DNA of 64,000 nt from Paraburkholderia caribensis (GTDB lineage: Bacteria; Pseudomonadota; Gammaproteobacteria; Burkholderiales; Burkholderiaceae). The notes under the pieces were generated by a model. The model was given only the letters and a program-made list of their open reading frames with translations, had not been told where the DNA came from and did not search any database. Positions within the stretch are counted from its first letter, which is position 1, and every line of letters begins with the position of its first letter. Shown here one piece after another: positions 52,376 through 62,878 of the stretch. The stretch spans positions 1,178,001 through 1,242,000 of the forward strand of contig NZ_CP026102.1 in the NCBI RefSeq assembly GCF_002902945.1, written 5' to 3'. The position numbers and the translations under genes were made by a program.

Positions 52376-54052
52376 TCACGCTTCGATCTTGAAGCGCGAC
52401 ACACCCGTGCGCAGCTGGTTCGCGACGAGCGTGAGATCGTCGATCGCCTGCGACGACTGACGCAGCGATTCCGCCGTCTGCTGCGCGGCCTCCGACAACT
52501 GCGACAGCGCCTGGGTGATCTGCTCGGCGCTCGTCGCCTGCGTGTGCATGCCTTCGTTGACGAGCTGGAAGCGCGGCGCGAGCGTCTGCACTTCGTGAAT
52601 GATCTGCGACAGCTGCTCGCTGACCTGCTGCACGTCGCGCATGCCGCGCCGCACTTCTTCGGAGAACTTGTCCATGCCCATCACGCCCGCCGACACGGCC
52701 GACTGGATCTCCTTCACGGTCTGTTCGATATCGAACGTGGCGACGGCCGTCTGGTCCGCAAGACGGCGGATTTCCGTCGCCACGACGGCAAAGCCGCGGC
52801 CGTATTCGCCCGCCTTCTCGGCTTCGATTGCCGCGTTCAGCGACAGCAGGTTGGTCTGATCGGCGACCTTGGTGATCGTCGCGACCACCTGATTGATGTT
52901 GACGGCTTTCTCGTTGAGGATCGCGAGTTTCGCGTTCACCGAGCCGGCTGCTTCCATCACGCTGCGCATCGTGTCTTCCATCCGCGTGAGGCCGTTCTGG
53001 CTCGCGCCCGCGAGCGTCGCCGACTGATCCGCGACGGCCGACACTTCGTTCATCGTGCGCAGCAGATCGCGCGAGGTCGCGAAGATTTCGCGCGAGGTCG
53101 CGCCGATCTCCGTGGTGGTCGCGGCCGTTTCCGTCGCGGTCGCCTGTTGTTCCTTCGACGTCGCCGCGATCTCGGCCACCGACGTCGTCACCTGCAGCGA
53201 CGACTTTTGCGCCTGCGCAACGAGGCTGTTCAGTTCCTCGGCCATGCGGTTGAAGCCCGCCTCCAGCGTGCCGAATTCGTCGCGGCGGCCCAGCTTCAGG
53301 CGCTGCGTCAGGTTGCCCGTGCGCATCACGTTGTGCACGTCGACGAGGCTCGCCATCGGCACCGTGATCGCGCGGTACAGCGAAAAGCCGGTGTAGAGCG
53401 CGACCAGCAGCGTGACCCCGAGCGCCGTCGCGAGCGTGATTTCCGTGCCCGTCACCGAGTCGCGGATCGATTTTGCGGATTCGTCGGCCTGGGTGCGGTT
53501 TTCGTTGACCAGCGCGTTTGCCGCGCGGATCACGCTTTCCCAGGCGGGCGCGAGCTTGATGAAGGTGGCCTGTGCATCCGCCTTCGAGGCGGGTGCCGCG
53601 TGCATCGCCTCGTTGAGTTGGGGCAGATATCGATCCCAGGCGGCGCGGAAGACGCGGAAGTGCTCGCGGTCCGCGTCGCGAAAGAGCGTGGCCTGGTACT
53701 CGGCCGACACCTGATCGAACTTCTGCAGCAAGGCCGGCATCCGTTCGAGATCCTGCTTCGTCGCCGCCTCGCTGCTGTCGACGAAGAGCGCGCGTTCGAG
53801 CGTCGAATAGCCTTCGTTGGCGGCCGCGCGCAAGGTCGTCGCGAGATAAAGGCCGGGCACCGAGTCGTGGCCCATGCTGAGCGCTTCGTCGTCCATCACG
53901 CGCAGCCGGCTCCACGAGATCGCGGCCATCACCAGCATCAGCACGAACAGCGCGCCGAAGCTCAGCATGATCCGGTTGCCGAGCGTGAAACGGGCCGCGT
54001 GCCTGGGGTCGAGCAGGGTGGTGTCGCTGGTGCGGGGCGTCGCTGTGGCCAT
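52376..54052 (-). CDS. wspA: Membrane chemoreceptor WspA
   Basis: WspA senses surface contact or envelope stress and activates WspE. The 558-residue protein has two membrane segments (about 30-50 and 207-227) flanking a periplasmic four-helix-bundle domain with no recognised ligand pocket. A HAMP domain and a cytoplasmic hairpin follow, with the tip TKVADQTNLLSLNAAIEAEK and the Wsp-typical GEYGRGFAVVATEIRRLADQ. ATG 54052 is chosen over an in-frame ATG at 54121 because GGAAGA precedes it and the family starts here. It is the first gene of the wsp operon. Confidence 0.95.
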   Translation of the reverse strand: MATATPRTSDTTLLDPRHAARFTLGNRIMLSFGALFVLMLVMAAISWSRLRVMDDEALSMGHDSVPGLYLATTLRAAANEGYSTLERALFVDSSEAATKQDLERMPALLQKFDQVSAEYQATLFRDADREHFRVFRAAWDRYLPQLNEAMHAAPASKADAQATFIKLAPAWESVIRAANALVNENRTQADESAKSIRDSVTGTEITLATALGVTLLVALYTGFSLYRAITVPMASLVDVHNVMRTGNLTQRLKLGRRDEFGTLEAGFNRMAEELNSLVAQAQKSSLQVTTSVAEIAATSKEQQATATETAATTTEIGATSREIFATSRDLLRTMNEVSAVADQSATLAGASQNGLTRMEDTMRSVMEAAGSVNAKLAILNEKAVNINQVVATITKVADQTNLLSLNAAIEAEKAGEYGRGFAVVATEIRRLADQTAVATFDIEQTVKEIQSAVSAGVMGMDKFSEEVRRGMRDVQQVSEQLSQIIHEVQTLAPRFQLVNEGMHTQATSAEQITQALSQLSEAAQQTAESLRQSSQAIDDLTLVANQLRTGVSRFKIEA

Positions 54053-54346
54053 TGTCGATGAGTCTTCCGATGTGAATGGTGTAAGGCGGCGTTGCGGATG
54101 GCGATCATCCGGACGGTCCACGCCGACGCTAACTGGAAATTACCTGATTCCCGTGCGAATCATTATCCCAAAAAGCTCGCGAAACCTGTGCCAGATCGGC
54201 GCATTGAAAGGGAGGCTGGAAGATTTGCAGCAACGCGCACGCATGGCCTGGCTGGGCTGCGCCTTGACTGACAACCATGGACGCCGCGTTGCCGCGCTTC
54301 CGGCGATGCCCGCGCCCAATCCGAAAGCTCGCACCGCCGTTGCGAA

Positions 54347-54748
54347 ATGCATAAGAAGGCTTTGCGAGCGCGGTTTTGTCGCCCAGAATGTTCCGTAACA
54401 CAGCATGCGCTGTCGGATACGCACTCTGGCCGGGTGTCGACCGCGAAATGCCTTCCGCTGATTGACGCGAAGCGGGCGTGCGCGGCGTGGGATGAGGGTG
54501 GTTATGACCGGGTGTTGCAGTGGTATCTGCAGGACCTGCAGGCGCGGCGTCAGACGCGTTATACGTCGCCGTTTCTGTTCGCGGAACTCTATGCCCGGCT
54601 GGGCCAGGCCGACGCGATGTTCCGCTGGCTCGAGGTGTCGCTCGCGGAGCGCTCGCCGCGACTGTGCGAGCTGCGCACGAATCCGTGGTTCAACCGCTAT
54701 CGGTCGCTGGGAAAATTCAGGAGCGTCGAGAAGCGGATCGGTTATTGA
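54347..54748 (+). pseudogene. Short TPR-like C-terminal fragment (truncated gene?)
   Basis: The frame encodes up to 133 residues. Only the part after about residue 30 looks like protein, with YTSPFLFAELYARLGQADAM, FRWLEVSLAERSPRL and NPWFNRYRSLGKFRSVEKRI. This resembles the final TPR unit of long sensor or cyclase-linked TPR proteins. A GTG at 54434 is an alternative start. The missing N-terminal domains suggest a remnant, but a small free-standing gene cannot be excluded. The 294 bases before it contain the wspA promoter region and nothing else recognised. Confidence 0.45.
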
Positions 54749-54808
54749 CGCGCGCCGGTTCCAGGCGCGATGCGCCGCGAAGGCCGCGGTGCATCGCATG
54801 CATGGTGC

Positions 54809-55069
54809 TCACTTGCCGTGATAGAGGCTGGCGTTCAGCCGATGCTGCTCACCCGACTGCTCGGAGTGCAGCAGGTCCTGATAGACGTCGGCGCGTGTGG
54901 TGCCCATCGCGCGTCCGGACTGGCCGGACGACGTGTCGGGCATGCCGCCGACATCCTGCGCCGTTTGCGCGACGGGCACGGTTGCGGATTGATCCTGCGC
55001 CCCTGCGTGCCCAACATATCCCACTGACAGAGCGACCGCGCAGGTCGCCGCGATGCGAAGCGTCTTCAT
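54809..55069 (-). CDS. Small exported DUF4148 protein (second copy)
   Basis: The 86-residue protein has a signal peptide (MKTLRIAATCAVALSVGYVG, cleavage likely after HAGA) and a DUF4148-like segment, GRAMGTTRADVYQDLLHSEQ. It is a distant paralogue of the DUF4148 protein at 7482-7820 and has no known function. It has a GGAGTCAG site before its ATG and no close operon partner. Confidence 0.8.
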   Translation of the reverse strand: MKTLRIAATCAVALSVGYVGHAGAQDQSATVPVAQTAQDVGGMPDTSSGQSGRAMGTTRADVYQDLLHSEQSGEQHRLNASLYHGK

Positions 55070-55260
55070 GATCTGACTCCTTCGAAACGATGCGGGTACG
55101 GTCAGCGCTGACTGGCCGGCAGGCCCGCGCCGTCCCCGGTGAAAGCGGCGGGCGCGGCGGGATTCGCTGTTGATATGGTGCGAGCCGCACGAGGATGGCG
55201 CTATCGACAGATCATGAAGAAATCATCAAGCCGCAGCCGCGCGGCGCGGGCGCACGCGGC

Positions 55261-56175
55261 CTACAGCGTCTCCCACCGCCAGGCTTGTGCGAGCCGCTCG
55301 CGCAGATAGTCGACGAAAGCGCGCACGCGCGGCGCGAGATGCTGGCTGTGCGGATAGATCGCGTGCAGCGGCGCGGCGGACATCGAATGTTGCGGCAGCA
55401 CGCGTCGCAGCTTGCCGGCGAGTATGTCGTCGCCGACGTCCCAGATCGACTTCACCGCGATGCCCGCGTCGGCAAGCGCGAACAGATGCGCGGCTTCGCC
55501 GTCGTTCGTGACGATCGCGGCATCGACGCGCACCGCGATGCTCTCGTCACCTTCGAAGCGCCATTCCGCGCGCCGCTGGTCGCCGATCAGGATGCAGCGG
55601 TGCGAGGTCAGATCGTCGGGATGCTTCGGCGTGCCGTGCGCCTGCAGATACGCGGGCGAGGCGCACAGCACGCGAAAGTTCGGCGCGAGCGAGCGCGCGA
55701 TCAGCGATGAATCGGCGAGACTGCCGAAGCGGATCGCGAGATCGAAGCCGCTTTCGACCAGATCGACGACGGCGTCCGTCAGTTCGAGCTGGACGGTGAG
55801 CTGCGGATGCAGCCGCTGGAAATCGGCGATCAGCGGCGCGATCTTCTGCCGGCCGAGTTGGCCTGGCGCCGTGACGCGCAGCAGGCCGCTCACTTCCTGG
55901 CGGCGTTGCGACAGCAGTTCTTCCGCCTGCTCGATCTCGTCGAGTATGCGCACGACGCGCGCATGGAACAGCGCGCCTTCTTCCGTCAGCGTTTGCCGGC
56001 GCGTGGTGCGCTGGATCAGACGCACGCCGACGCTTTTCTCCAGTTGCGCGAGCCGCTTGCTGACGACGGACAGCGGCAGGTCCATTTCGCGTGCCGCCGC
56101 CGACAGACTTCCCGCCGAAACCACGCGGGAGAAGGCAATCAGGGCCGGCAGACTGTCGATGCGGGTGTCGCTCAT
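55261..56175 (-). CDS. LysR-family regulator divergent from a SnoaL-like gene
   Basis: The 304-residue protein has a winged helix (LIAFSRVVSAGSLSAAAREM, LPLSVVSKRLAQLEKSVG) and a CrgA-like effector domain with LRVTAPGQLGRQKIAPLIAD. It diverges from the SnoaL-like and SDR genes and probably controls them. ATG 56175 is used; a TTG at 56184 is in frame. Confidence 0.91.
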   Translation of the reverse strand: MSDTRIDSLPALIAFSRVVSAGSLSAAAREMDLPLSVVSKRLAQLEKSVGVRLIQRTTRRQTLTEEGALFHARVVRILDEIEQAEELLSQRRQEVSGLLRVTAPGQLGRQKIAPLIADFQRLHPQLTVQLELTDAVVDLVESGFDLAIRFGSLADSSLIARSLAPNFRVLCASPAYLQAHGTPKHPDDLTSHRCILIGDQRRAEWRFEGDESIAVRVDAAIVTNDGEAAHLFALADAGIAVKSIWDVGDDILAGKLRRVLPQHSMSAAPLHAIYPHSQHLAPRVRAFVDYLRERLAQAWRWETL

Positions 56176-56285
56176 TCTTCTCAAAAAAGAAAGGATTCAT
56201 CAGTCTTGAAGTGGTATTTCTTCCATGGCGCGAAGACTAGCATACCCATCAATCCGATCCGTTGCTTTTCTTCAAGGAGCCCATC

Positions 56286-56849
56286 ATGTCGTTTCGTCCT
56301 GCTTCTCCGTTGCGCCGCCTGCTGGGCGCCGCGCTGGCTGTCGGGTCGATTGTGGCGGCGCCCGCTTTTGCCGCTGTTTCGAACGATTCGCTCGTCGAGC
56401 CCCATCAACTGACCGTCGATCACAGCCTGCCCAAGGCACAGCGCGACGCGCAGATTCTCGCCGCGCGCCGCTACGACACGTTCTGGAGCACGGGCGACGA
56501 AGCGCTGGCCCGCGCCGCGCTCGCGCCCGGCTTCACCGATCGCACGTTGCCGCCGGGCCGCGCGCAGGGCATCGAAGGGCCGCTTGCCGCGTCGAAGTTC
56601 GTGCGGGCCGTCGTGCCTGATCTGCAGGCCGAGATCGAGCAGATGGTGGTCAGCGGCGATCGCGTCGTCGTGCATCTGCGTTTTCACGGGCACTTCACGG
56701 GCGAGTTCAAGGGCGTGCAGGGGCAGGGTCAGAATGTCGATTTCATCGCCACCGATATCTACCGCGTCGCGAACGGCCGTATCGCCGAAAACTGGCATCT
56801 CGAAGACAACCTGACGTTTTTGCAGCAGCTTGGCGTCGTCGCGCAGTGA
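56286..56849 (+). CDS. Exported SnoaL-like (ester cyclase/NTF2-fold) protein
   Basis: The 187-residue protein has a signal peptide (MSFRPASPLRR, hydrophobic core, AFA cleavage near residue 31). A SnoaL-like alpha+beta barrel follows (ILAARRYDTFWSTGDEALAR, VVHLRFHGHFTGEFKG, IATDIYRVANGRIAENWHLE). AAGGAG precedes ATG 56286. It is the first gene of a pair with an SDR 51 bases downstream. Whether it is an enzyme or a binding protein is unknown. Confidence 0.85.
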   Translation: MSFRPASPLRRLLGAALAVGSIVAAPAFAAVSNDSLVEPHQLTVDHSLPKAQRDAQILAARRYDTFWSTGDEALARAALAPGFTDRTLPPGRAQGIEGPLAASKFVRAVVPDLQAEIEQMVVSGDRVVVHLRFHGHFTGEFKGVQGQGQNVDFIATDIYRVANGRIAENWHLEDNLTFLQQLGVVAQ

Positions 56850-56900
56850 CGGCCGAAGTGACGGCGCAATCCATTCACTTTCTTGAGCAAGGAGATACAG

Positions 56901-57614
56901 ATGAATTCGCTTGAATCGAAACGCGTGCTGATCGTCGGCGGCAGCTCGGGCATTGGTGCGGCGGCGGCAACGGCTTTCGCGGCGCTCGGCGCACAGGTGA
57001 CGATTGCGTCGCGCAATGCGCAGAAGCTGTCGGCGGCGGCACAGGAAATCGGCCACGGCGTGCAGACGGCCGAGATCGACACGACGGACGCCGCAGCCGT
57101 CGAAGCGTACTTCGCCGCGCAGCAACCGTTCGATCACGTCGTGATTTCGGCGGCGCAGACGCCGTCCGGCCCCGTGCGCCAGTTGCCGCTCGACGACGCC
57201 TACAAGGCGATGGACAGCAAGTTCTGGGGCGCCTACCGCGTGGCGCGCGCCGTGAAGATCGCCGAAGGCGGGTCGTTGACCTTCGTGTCGGGCTTTCTCG
57301 CCGTGCGGCCGAGCAAGACGTCCGTTTTGCAAGGCGCGATCAACGCGGCGCTCGAAGCGCTCGCGCGCGGCCTTGCGCTGGAGCTGTCGCCCGTGCGCGT
57401 GAACACGGTGTCGCCGGGATTGATCGCGACGCCGCTCTGGTCGAAGCTCACCGACGAGGAGCGCGACAGCATGTTCGAAGGCGCTGCGAACCGGCTGCCC
57501 GCGCGGCGCGTCGGCCAGCCCGAAGACGTCGCGAACGCGATCGTCTATCTGGCGACGACGCCTTACGCGACGGGTTCGACGGTGTTGATCGACGGAGGCG
57601 GCGCGATCGCCTGA
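56901..57614 (+). CDS. SDR-family protein lacking the usual catalytic Tyr
   Basis: The 237-residue protein has the Rossmann cofactor loop GGSSGIG (14-20) and a family-like ending, YATGSTVLIDGGGAIA. Where classical SDRs carry Y-x-x-x-K it reads SVLQGAINAALEAL, with no Tyr or Lys at the expected positions; a Ser is kept in FVSGF. It may belong to the divergent SDR subgroup with altered chemistry or a binding role. It starts with AAGGAGATACAG before ATG and follows the SnoaL-like gene, so both are probably regulated by the divergent LysR. Confidence 0.86.
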   Translation: MNSLESKRVLIVGGSSGIGAAAATAFAALGAQVTIASRNAQKLSAAAQEIGHGVQTAEIDTTDAAAVEAYFAAQQPFDHVVISAAQTPSGPVRQLPLDDAYKAMDSKFWGAYRVARAVKIAEGGSLTFVSGFLAVRPSKTSVLQGAINAALEALARGLALELSPVRVNTVSPGLIATPLWSKLTDEERDSMFEGAANRLPARRVGQPEDVANAIVYLATTPYATGSTVLIDGGGAIA

Positions 57615-57641
57615 ACGTGCTGGGCGCCTGCGAAAAGCGCG

Positions 57642-58028
57642 TTACGCGAGCGTCGCTCCCCGGTCGGCGAGCAGCTCGCGCAGCACGCTGCGATGGCAGC
57701 GGTTTTCATGCTCGCAATAGCAGCCGACCGAAAAATTCGCGGTGGCGGACAGCGCGGCGAGCGTGTCGAGCACTTTCGGCGCGTCGCCGTGATTCATCTC
57801 CGCGCGAAACTTGCGGACGAAGGCCTTCCACTCGGCGTCGCTGCTGGCGGACAGGGCTTCGCTGACGAGTTCCGGCGTGGGCGACAGCGTCGGCAGCCAG
57901 ACGTCGTAGAAATTGCGGCTGCCGAACTCGGCCTTCGGCACGCCGCGCGGCGGACGCCGCACGGTGCCGATGCGCACGCCTTCATCCGGCGCGCGTTCCG
58001 ATCCGAGTCGAACGATGCGTATGGCCAT
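57642..58028 (-). CDS. DUF488 family protein
   Basis: The 128-residue protein has the DUF488 pattern: IRIVRLGSERAPDEGVRIGT at the start, a central FYDVWLPTLSP, and the Cys/His end FSVGCYCEHENRCHRSVLRE. The last motif is shared with other DUF488 proteins. The function is unknown. It is convergent with the SDR gene (27-base gap) and lies 38 bases after the monooxygenase-like gene on the same strand, possibly in one operon. Confidence 0.88.
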   Translation of the reverse strand: MAIRIVRLGSERAPDEGVRIGTVRRPPRGVPKAEFGSRNFYDVWLPTLSPTPELVSEALSASSDAEWKAFVRKFRAEMNHGDAPKVLDTLAALSATANFSVGCYCEHENRCHRSVLRELLADRGATLA

Positions 58029-58066
58029 GGGTTACCGTCTCCTTTTCCGGTTTGCTCGTGCGGTGT

Positions 58067-58372
58067 TCAGCCGAGCGTGTTCTTCATGCCCAGCACGTCG
58101 ATGCGGCCGATCTGCGGCGGCCCCGTGAACAGGTCGTCCGCGACGCCCATCAGCGCCTTCGCGATCGGACCGTCCAGATGCGCCTGGCGGCTGGCTTCGT
58201 CGGGGAAGGCGTCGAACACGCCGTAGGTGCGCTCGGCTATCTTCAGCGCGAACCAGATGGGCGTGGTGGTTTCCTGGTTGGCCAGTTCCAGTCCCTTCTG
58301 CAGAAATGCCTCGACGTCCGCTTCCTTGCCGGGCTTCGCTTCGAAACGCGCGAACAGTGCGTACTTGATCAT
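58067..58372 (-). CDS. Antibiotic-biosynthesis-monooxygenase (ABM) domain protein
   Basis: The 101-residue ferredoxin-like dimeric barrel protein has MIKYALFARFEAKPGKEADV, IWFALKIAERTYGVFDAFPD and a helical end. The ABM fold includes quinol monooxygenases such as YgiN and many proteins with unproven activity. The start codon is preceded by GAAAGGAGACAG. The DUF488 gene follows. Confidence 0.87.
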   Translation of the reverse strand: MIKYALFARFEAKPGKEADVEAFLQKGLELANQETTTPIWFALKIAERTYGVFDAFPDEASRQAHLDGPIAKALMGVADDLFTGPPQIGRIDVLGMKNTLG

Positions 58373-58464
58373 CGTCTGTCTCCTTTCGATGCGGCTTGTT
58401 GCCGATCTTCCAATGTAACCGTATGTCGGCTGCCATGGCGACCGCGTTGGCGCATGCGGAAACC

Positions 58465-58538
58465 GTTGTCAAACGATTTCATGGAAAACACCGAGTCATC
58501 GAAAAGTTGTTTGACAACATTGCGACGCGGGTGATAAT
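58465..58538 (+). promoter_or_regulatory. Promoter with GntR-like operator pair before the DHDPS-family gene
   Basis: TTGACA (58511-58516) and GATAAT (58533-58538) with a 16-base spacer make a good sigma-70 promoter, 39 bases before the lyase ATG. The -35 box lies inside GTTGTTTGACAAC (58506-58518), a perfect GTTGT-N3-ACAAC dyad. An imperfect copy, GTTGTCAAACGAT, is at 58465-58477, 41 bases upstream. This looks like a GntR (FCD-type) or similar repressor site; no such regulator gene is in the immediate neighbourhood. Confidence 0.72.
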
Positions 58539-58577
58539 TTTCTGGCTTGTCAGCCACCCTCCGAACTACGAGATCTT

Positions 58578-59516
58578 ATGAACGAGTCCCAGATCGTCGA
58601 GCGCGAGTTCGCGTCGACCGTGATGGCAGTCCCGCCGCTTGCGCGCCGCTCGAATCTGTCGCTCGACGTCGATGCCAACCAGAAACTGATCCGCCATATC
58701 GAGGCGGGCGGCGTGCGTACGCTGCTGTATGGCGGCAACGCGAATTTCTATCACGTAGCCGTCAGCGAATATCGCGACCTGCTCGACATGCTGGCGGAGA
58801 GCGCGGCGTCGACTACGCGCGTGATCCCCGCAATCGGCCCGGATTTCGGCAAGATGCTGGACCAGGCGCGCATCCTCGCCCAGACCTCGTATCGCACCGC
58901 AATGGTGTTGCCGCTGTCGGGCTTCACGACGCCGGCGGGGGTCGAAGCGGGCCTGACGCGCATCGCCGACACAGCGGGCATGCCGCTCACGCTCTATATC
59001 AAGAGCGAAGACTATGTGGACGTCGACACGCTGGCGCGACTCGTCGAGCGCGGCACGCTGATCGCCGTCAAGTATGCGATCGTCCGCCAGAACCCCGCGA
59101 ACGATCCCTACCTGCGCCGTCTGCTCGAGAGCGTGAGTCCGGCGCGGGTGATTTCCGGCATGGGCGAGCGTCCCGCGCTCACGCATGTCCGTGACTTTGG
59201 TCTTGCCGCATGGACGACGGGCAGCGGCTGTATCGCTTCGCATGCCGTGACGGGGTTGCTGGCCGCCGCGAAGCAAGGCCGCGACGCTGAAGCGCAGCGT
59301 ATCTATGACGCATTCATGCCGCTTGAAACGCTACGCGACAACATCTCGCTGATTCGCGTGTTGCACGATGCCGTCACGTTTTCCGGTATTGCTGACATGG
59401 GTTCGATCCTGCCGCTGCTGAGCGAAACGCCTGTCGAGCATCATGCCGCTGTTGCGCAGGCGGCGCGCGAGCTGCTCGAGTTCGAGCGTAAGTTCGCGGG
59501 CAACGTCTCCGCGTGA
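58578..59516 (+). CDS. DHDPS-family class I lyase (2-keto-3-deoxy sugar acid type)
   Basis: The 312-residue TIM barrel of the dihydrodipicolinate synthase superfamily has TLLYGGNANFYHV near residue 50. The Schiff-base Lys is in LIAVKYAIV near residue 162, and ISGMGERPAL follows. GSGCIASHAV replaces the GNI-type loop of true DapA, which suggests a sugar-acid dehydratase or aldolase rather than lysine synthesis. It is the first gene after the operator/promoter and is followed after 99 bases by an IlvD/Edd dehydratase. The dehydratase would make the 2-keto-3-deoxy acid that this enzyme consumes. Confidence 0.86.
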   Translation: MNESQIVEREFASTVMAVPPLARRSNLSLDVDANQKLIRHIEAGGVRTLLYGGNANFYHVAVSEYRDLLDMLAESAASTTRVIPAIGPDFGKMLDQARILAQTSYRTAMVLPLSGFTTPAGVEAGLTRIADTAGMPLTLYIKSEDYVDVDTLARLVERGTLIAVKYAIVRQNPANDPYLRRLLESVSPARVISGMGERPALTHVRDFGLAAWTTGSGCIASHAVTGLLAAAKQGRDAEAQRIYDAFMPLETLRDNISLIRVLHDAVTFSGIADMGSILPLLSETPVEHHAAVAQAARELLEFERKFAGNVSA

Positions 59517-59615
59517 CCGGTTTGAACGCATGCGCCGCGCAGCGATGCGAGCGCGGCGCGGCAGCATTGCGGTGCCATTGAAGTGGGATTGAAGCAATAC
59601 CTGGAGTGAGACGAC

Positions 59616-61370
<1,755 letters not shown>

Positions 61371-61502
61371 CCATCCCGGCATCCGGCGATAAAGGCGCAG
61401 CGCCGTCCGTGTCGGGAGACAGGAACAGAACAACAAGAACGCGCACGCAGCGCGACGACAACACGCAACAACATCAATAACCAAGCCCAGGAGGGGATAC
61501 GG

Positions 61503-62726
61503 ATGGAGAAGAAACACTACGCAGGCGTCAAGGCGGCGCTGGTGGTTGGCGCGTCGCTGGCCACGGCGGCGCCTGCGTTCGCGCAAAGCAGCGTGACGCT
61601 GTACGGCATCGTCGATAACGGCATTGGTTATCAGTCGAGCTCGACGACGCTCGGTTCGACCACGGGCGGTCACTCGTCCGTCAAGATGGTCACGGGCGTG
61701 TGGGCGGGCAGCCGCTTCGGCCTGAAGGGCGCAGAAGACCTCGGTGGCGGCACGAAGGCGATCTTCACACTGGAAGAAGGCTTCAGCGCGAACAACGGCG
61801 CGATGTCGACGAGCAACCTGATGTTCAGCCGCCAGGCGTTCGTCGGCGTCACGAACGACAACTACGGCTCGCTGACGGCTGGCCGCCAGTACGCGTCGTA
61901 CTACCAGCTGCTGTCGCCGTACAGCCCGACCACCTGGCTCACCGGCTTCTATGGCGCGCACGCGGGCGACGTCGACGGTCTCGATACGATTTATCGTGCG
62001 AACAACACGCTGCTGTACATGTCGCCGAAAATCTACGGCTTCAAGTTCAGCGGTTCGTATTCGTTCGGGGGCGTGGCGGGCAGCGCGTATCAGGGCTCGA
62101 CGTGGAGCACGGCGGTCCAGTATGCACAAGGCCCGATCGGCATCGCGGTCGGCTTCTCGAAGATCAACAACTCGAACGTGAATGGCGGCACGTTCGGCGC
62201 CGATACGGCGACGTCGAATGCAGGTGCGCAGGCGGGCGTTTCGGCCGTGACCAACGGCTACCAGTCGGCACGCGCGCAGCAACGCTTCGCGGTCGGCGCG
62301 GGCTATACGTTCAACAGCCAGTTCGACATTACGGCGACGTATTCGAACGTGCAGTACATTCCGGGCATCGGGTCGGGCTTCCACGACCTGTCGATCTGGA
62401 ACTCGGGCGGCGTCGTGCTGCACTGGAAGCCGACGGCGGCATGGGACTTCGCGACGGGCTATGCCTACACGCGCGCGACGAAGGCCAACGGCATCACGAG
62501 CAACGCCTCGTATTCGCAGGTCAACCTGTCCGAGTATTACTCGCTGTCCAAGCGTACGGGTCTGTATGCGTTGCAGGCGTATCAGCGCGCGAACGGCCAG
62601 ACGCTGGGCACGGGCGGCCGCAGCATCATCAACGCGACGGCGACGATCGGCGACGGCTTCAATTCGACGCCTTCGTCATCGCGCAGCATGGTGGGCGTGG
62701 GCGTCGGCATGGTGCACCGGTTCTGA
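61503..62726 (+). CDS. Outer-membrane porin (Burkholderiales Porin_4 type)
   Basis: The 407-residue trimeric 16-strand porin has a signal peptide (VGASLATAAPAFA, cleaved before QSSVTLYG). Typical blocks are SVTLYGIVDNGIGYQS, GSRFGLKGAEDLGGGTKAIF, SRQAFVGVTNDNYGSLTAGR and the C-terminal VGVGVGMVHRF ending in Phe. The strong GGAGG site suits abundant expression. Its place behind the dehydratase suggests uptake of the sugar acid of this module, though general porins also sit in such spots. A terminator follows. Confidence 0.93.
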   Translation: MEKKHYAGVKAALVVGASLATAAPAFAQSSVTLYGIVDNGIGYQSSSTTLGSTTGGHSSVKMVTGVWAGSRFGLKGAEDLGGGTKAIFTLEEGFSANNGAMSTSNLMFSRQAFVGVTNDNYGSLTAGRQYASYYQLLSPYSPTTWLTGFYGAHAGDVDGLDTIYRANNTLLYMSPKIYGFKFSGSYSFGGVAGSAYQGSTWSTAVQYAQGPIGIAVGFSKINNSNVNGGTFGADTATSNAGAQAGVSAVTNGYQSARAQQRFAVGAGYTFNSQFDITATYSNVQYIPGIGSGFHDLSIWNSGGVVLHWKPTAAWDFATGYAYTRATKANGITSNASYSQVNLSEYYSLSKRTGLYALQAYQRANGQTLGTGGRSIINATATIGDGFNSTPSSSRSMVGVGVGMVHRF

Positions 62727-62756
62727 CACTGGTTGACATTGCAGAAGCAGGACAGG

Positions 62757-62781
62757 GCGCCGCGATTGCGGCGCTTTTTTT
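62757..62781 (+). terminator. Rho-independent terminator after the porin gene
   Basis: GCGCCGC (62757-62763) and GCGGCGC (62768-62774) with a GATT loop are followed by seven T. Confidence 0.93.
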
Positions 62782-62822
62782 ATGGAGTGCGCGGGTTAGT
62801 CGAAGTAGTCGGAGCACAGAAC

Positions 62823-62858
62823 AAAACCCGCCCGACGCATGAAGCGAACGGGCGGGTT
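62823..62858 (-). terminator. Rho-independent terminator after the HpcH/HpaI aldolase gene
   Basis: On the minus strand AACCCGCCCG and CGGGCGGGTT form a 10-bp stem (62825-62834 with 62849-62858), followed by TTGTT. It lies 21 bases beyond the aldolase stop. Confidence 0.82.
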
Positions 62859-62878
62859 CTGGTGCCAATCAGGTGCTC

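Noticed and set aside
51854..54061. A 735-codon open frame antisense to wspA and wspB
   Set aside because: It is a shadow of high-GC codons on the opposite strand; the sense strand encodes clear WspA and WspB.
54129..54401. A 90-codon leftward frame upstream of wspA
   Set aside because: There is no family resemblance or ribosome binding site and codon bias is mixed; it is more likely leader DNA of wspA and chance.
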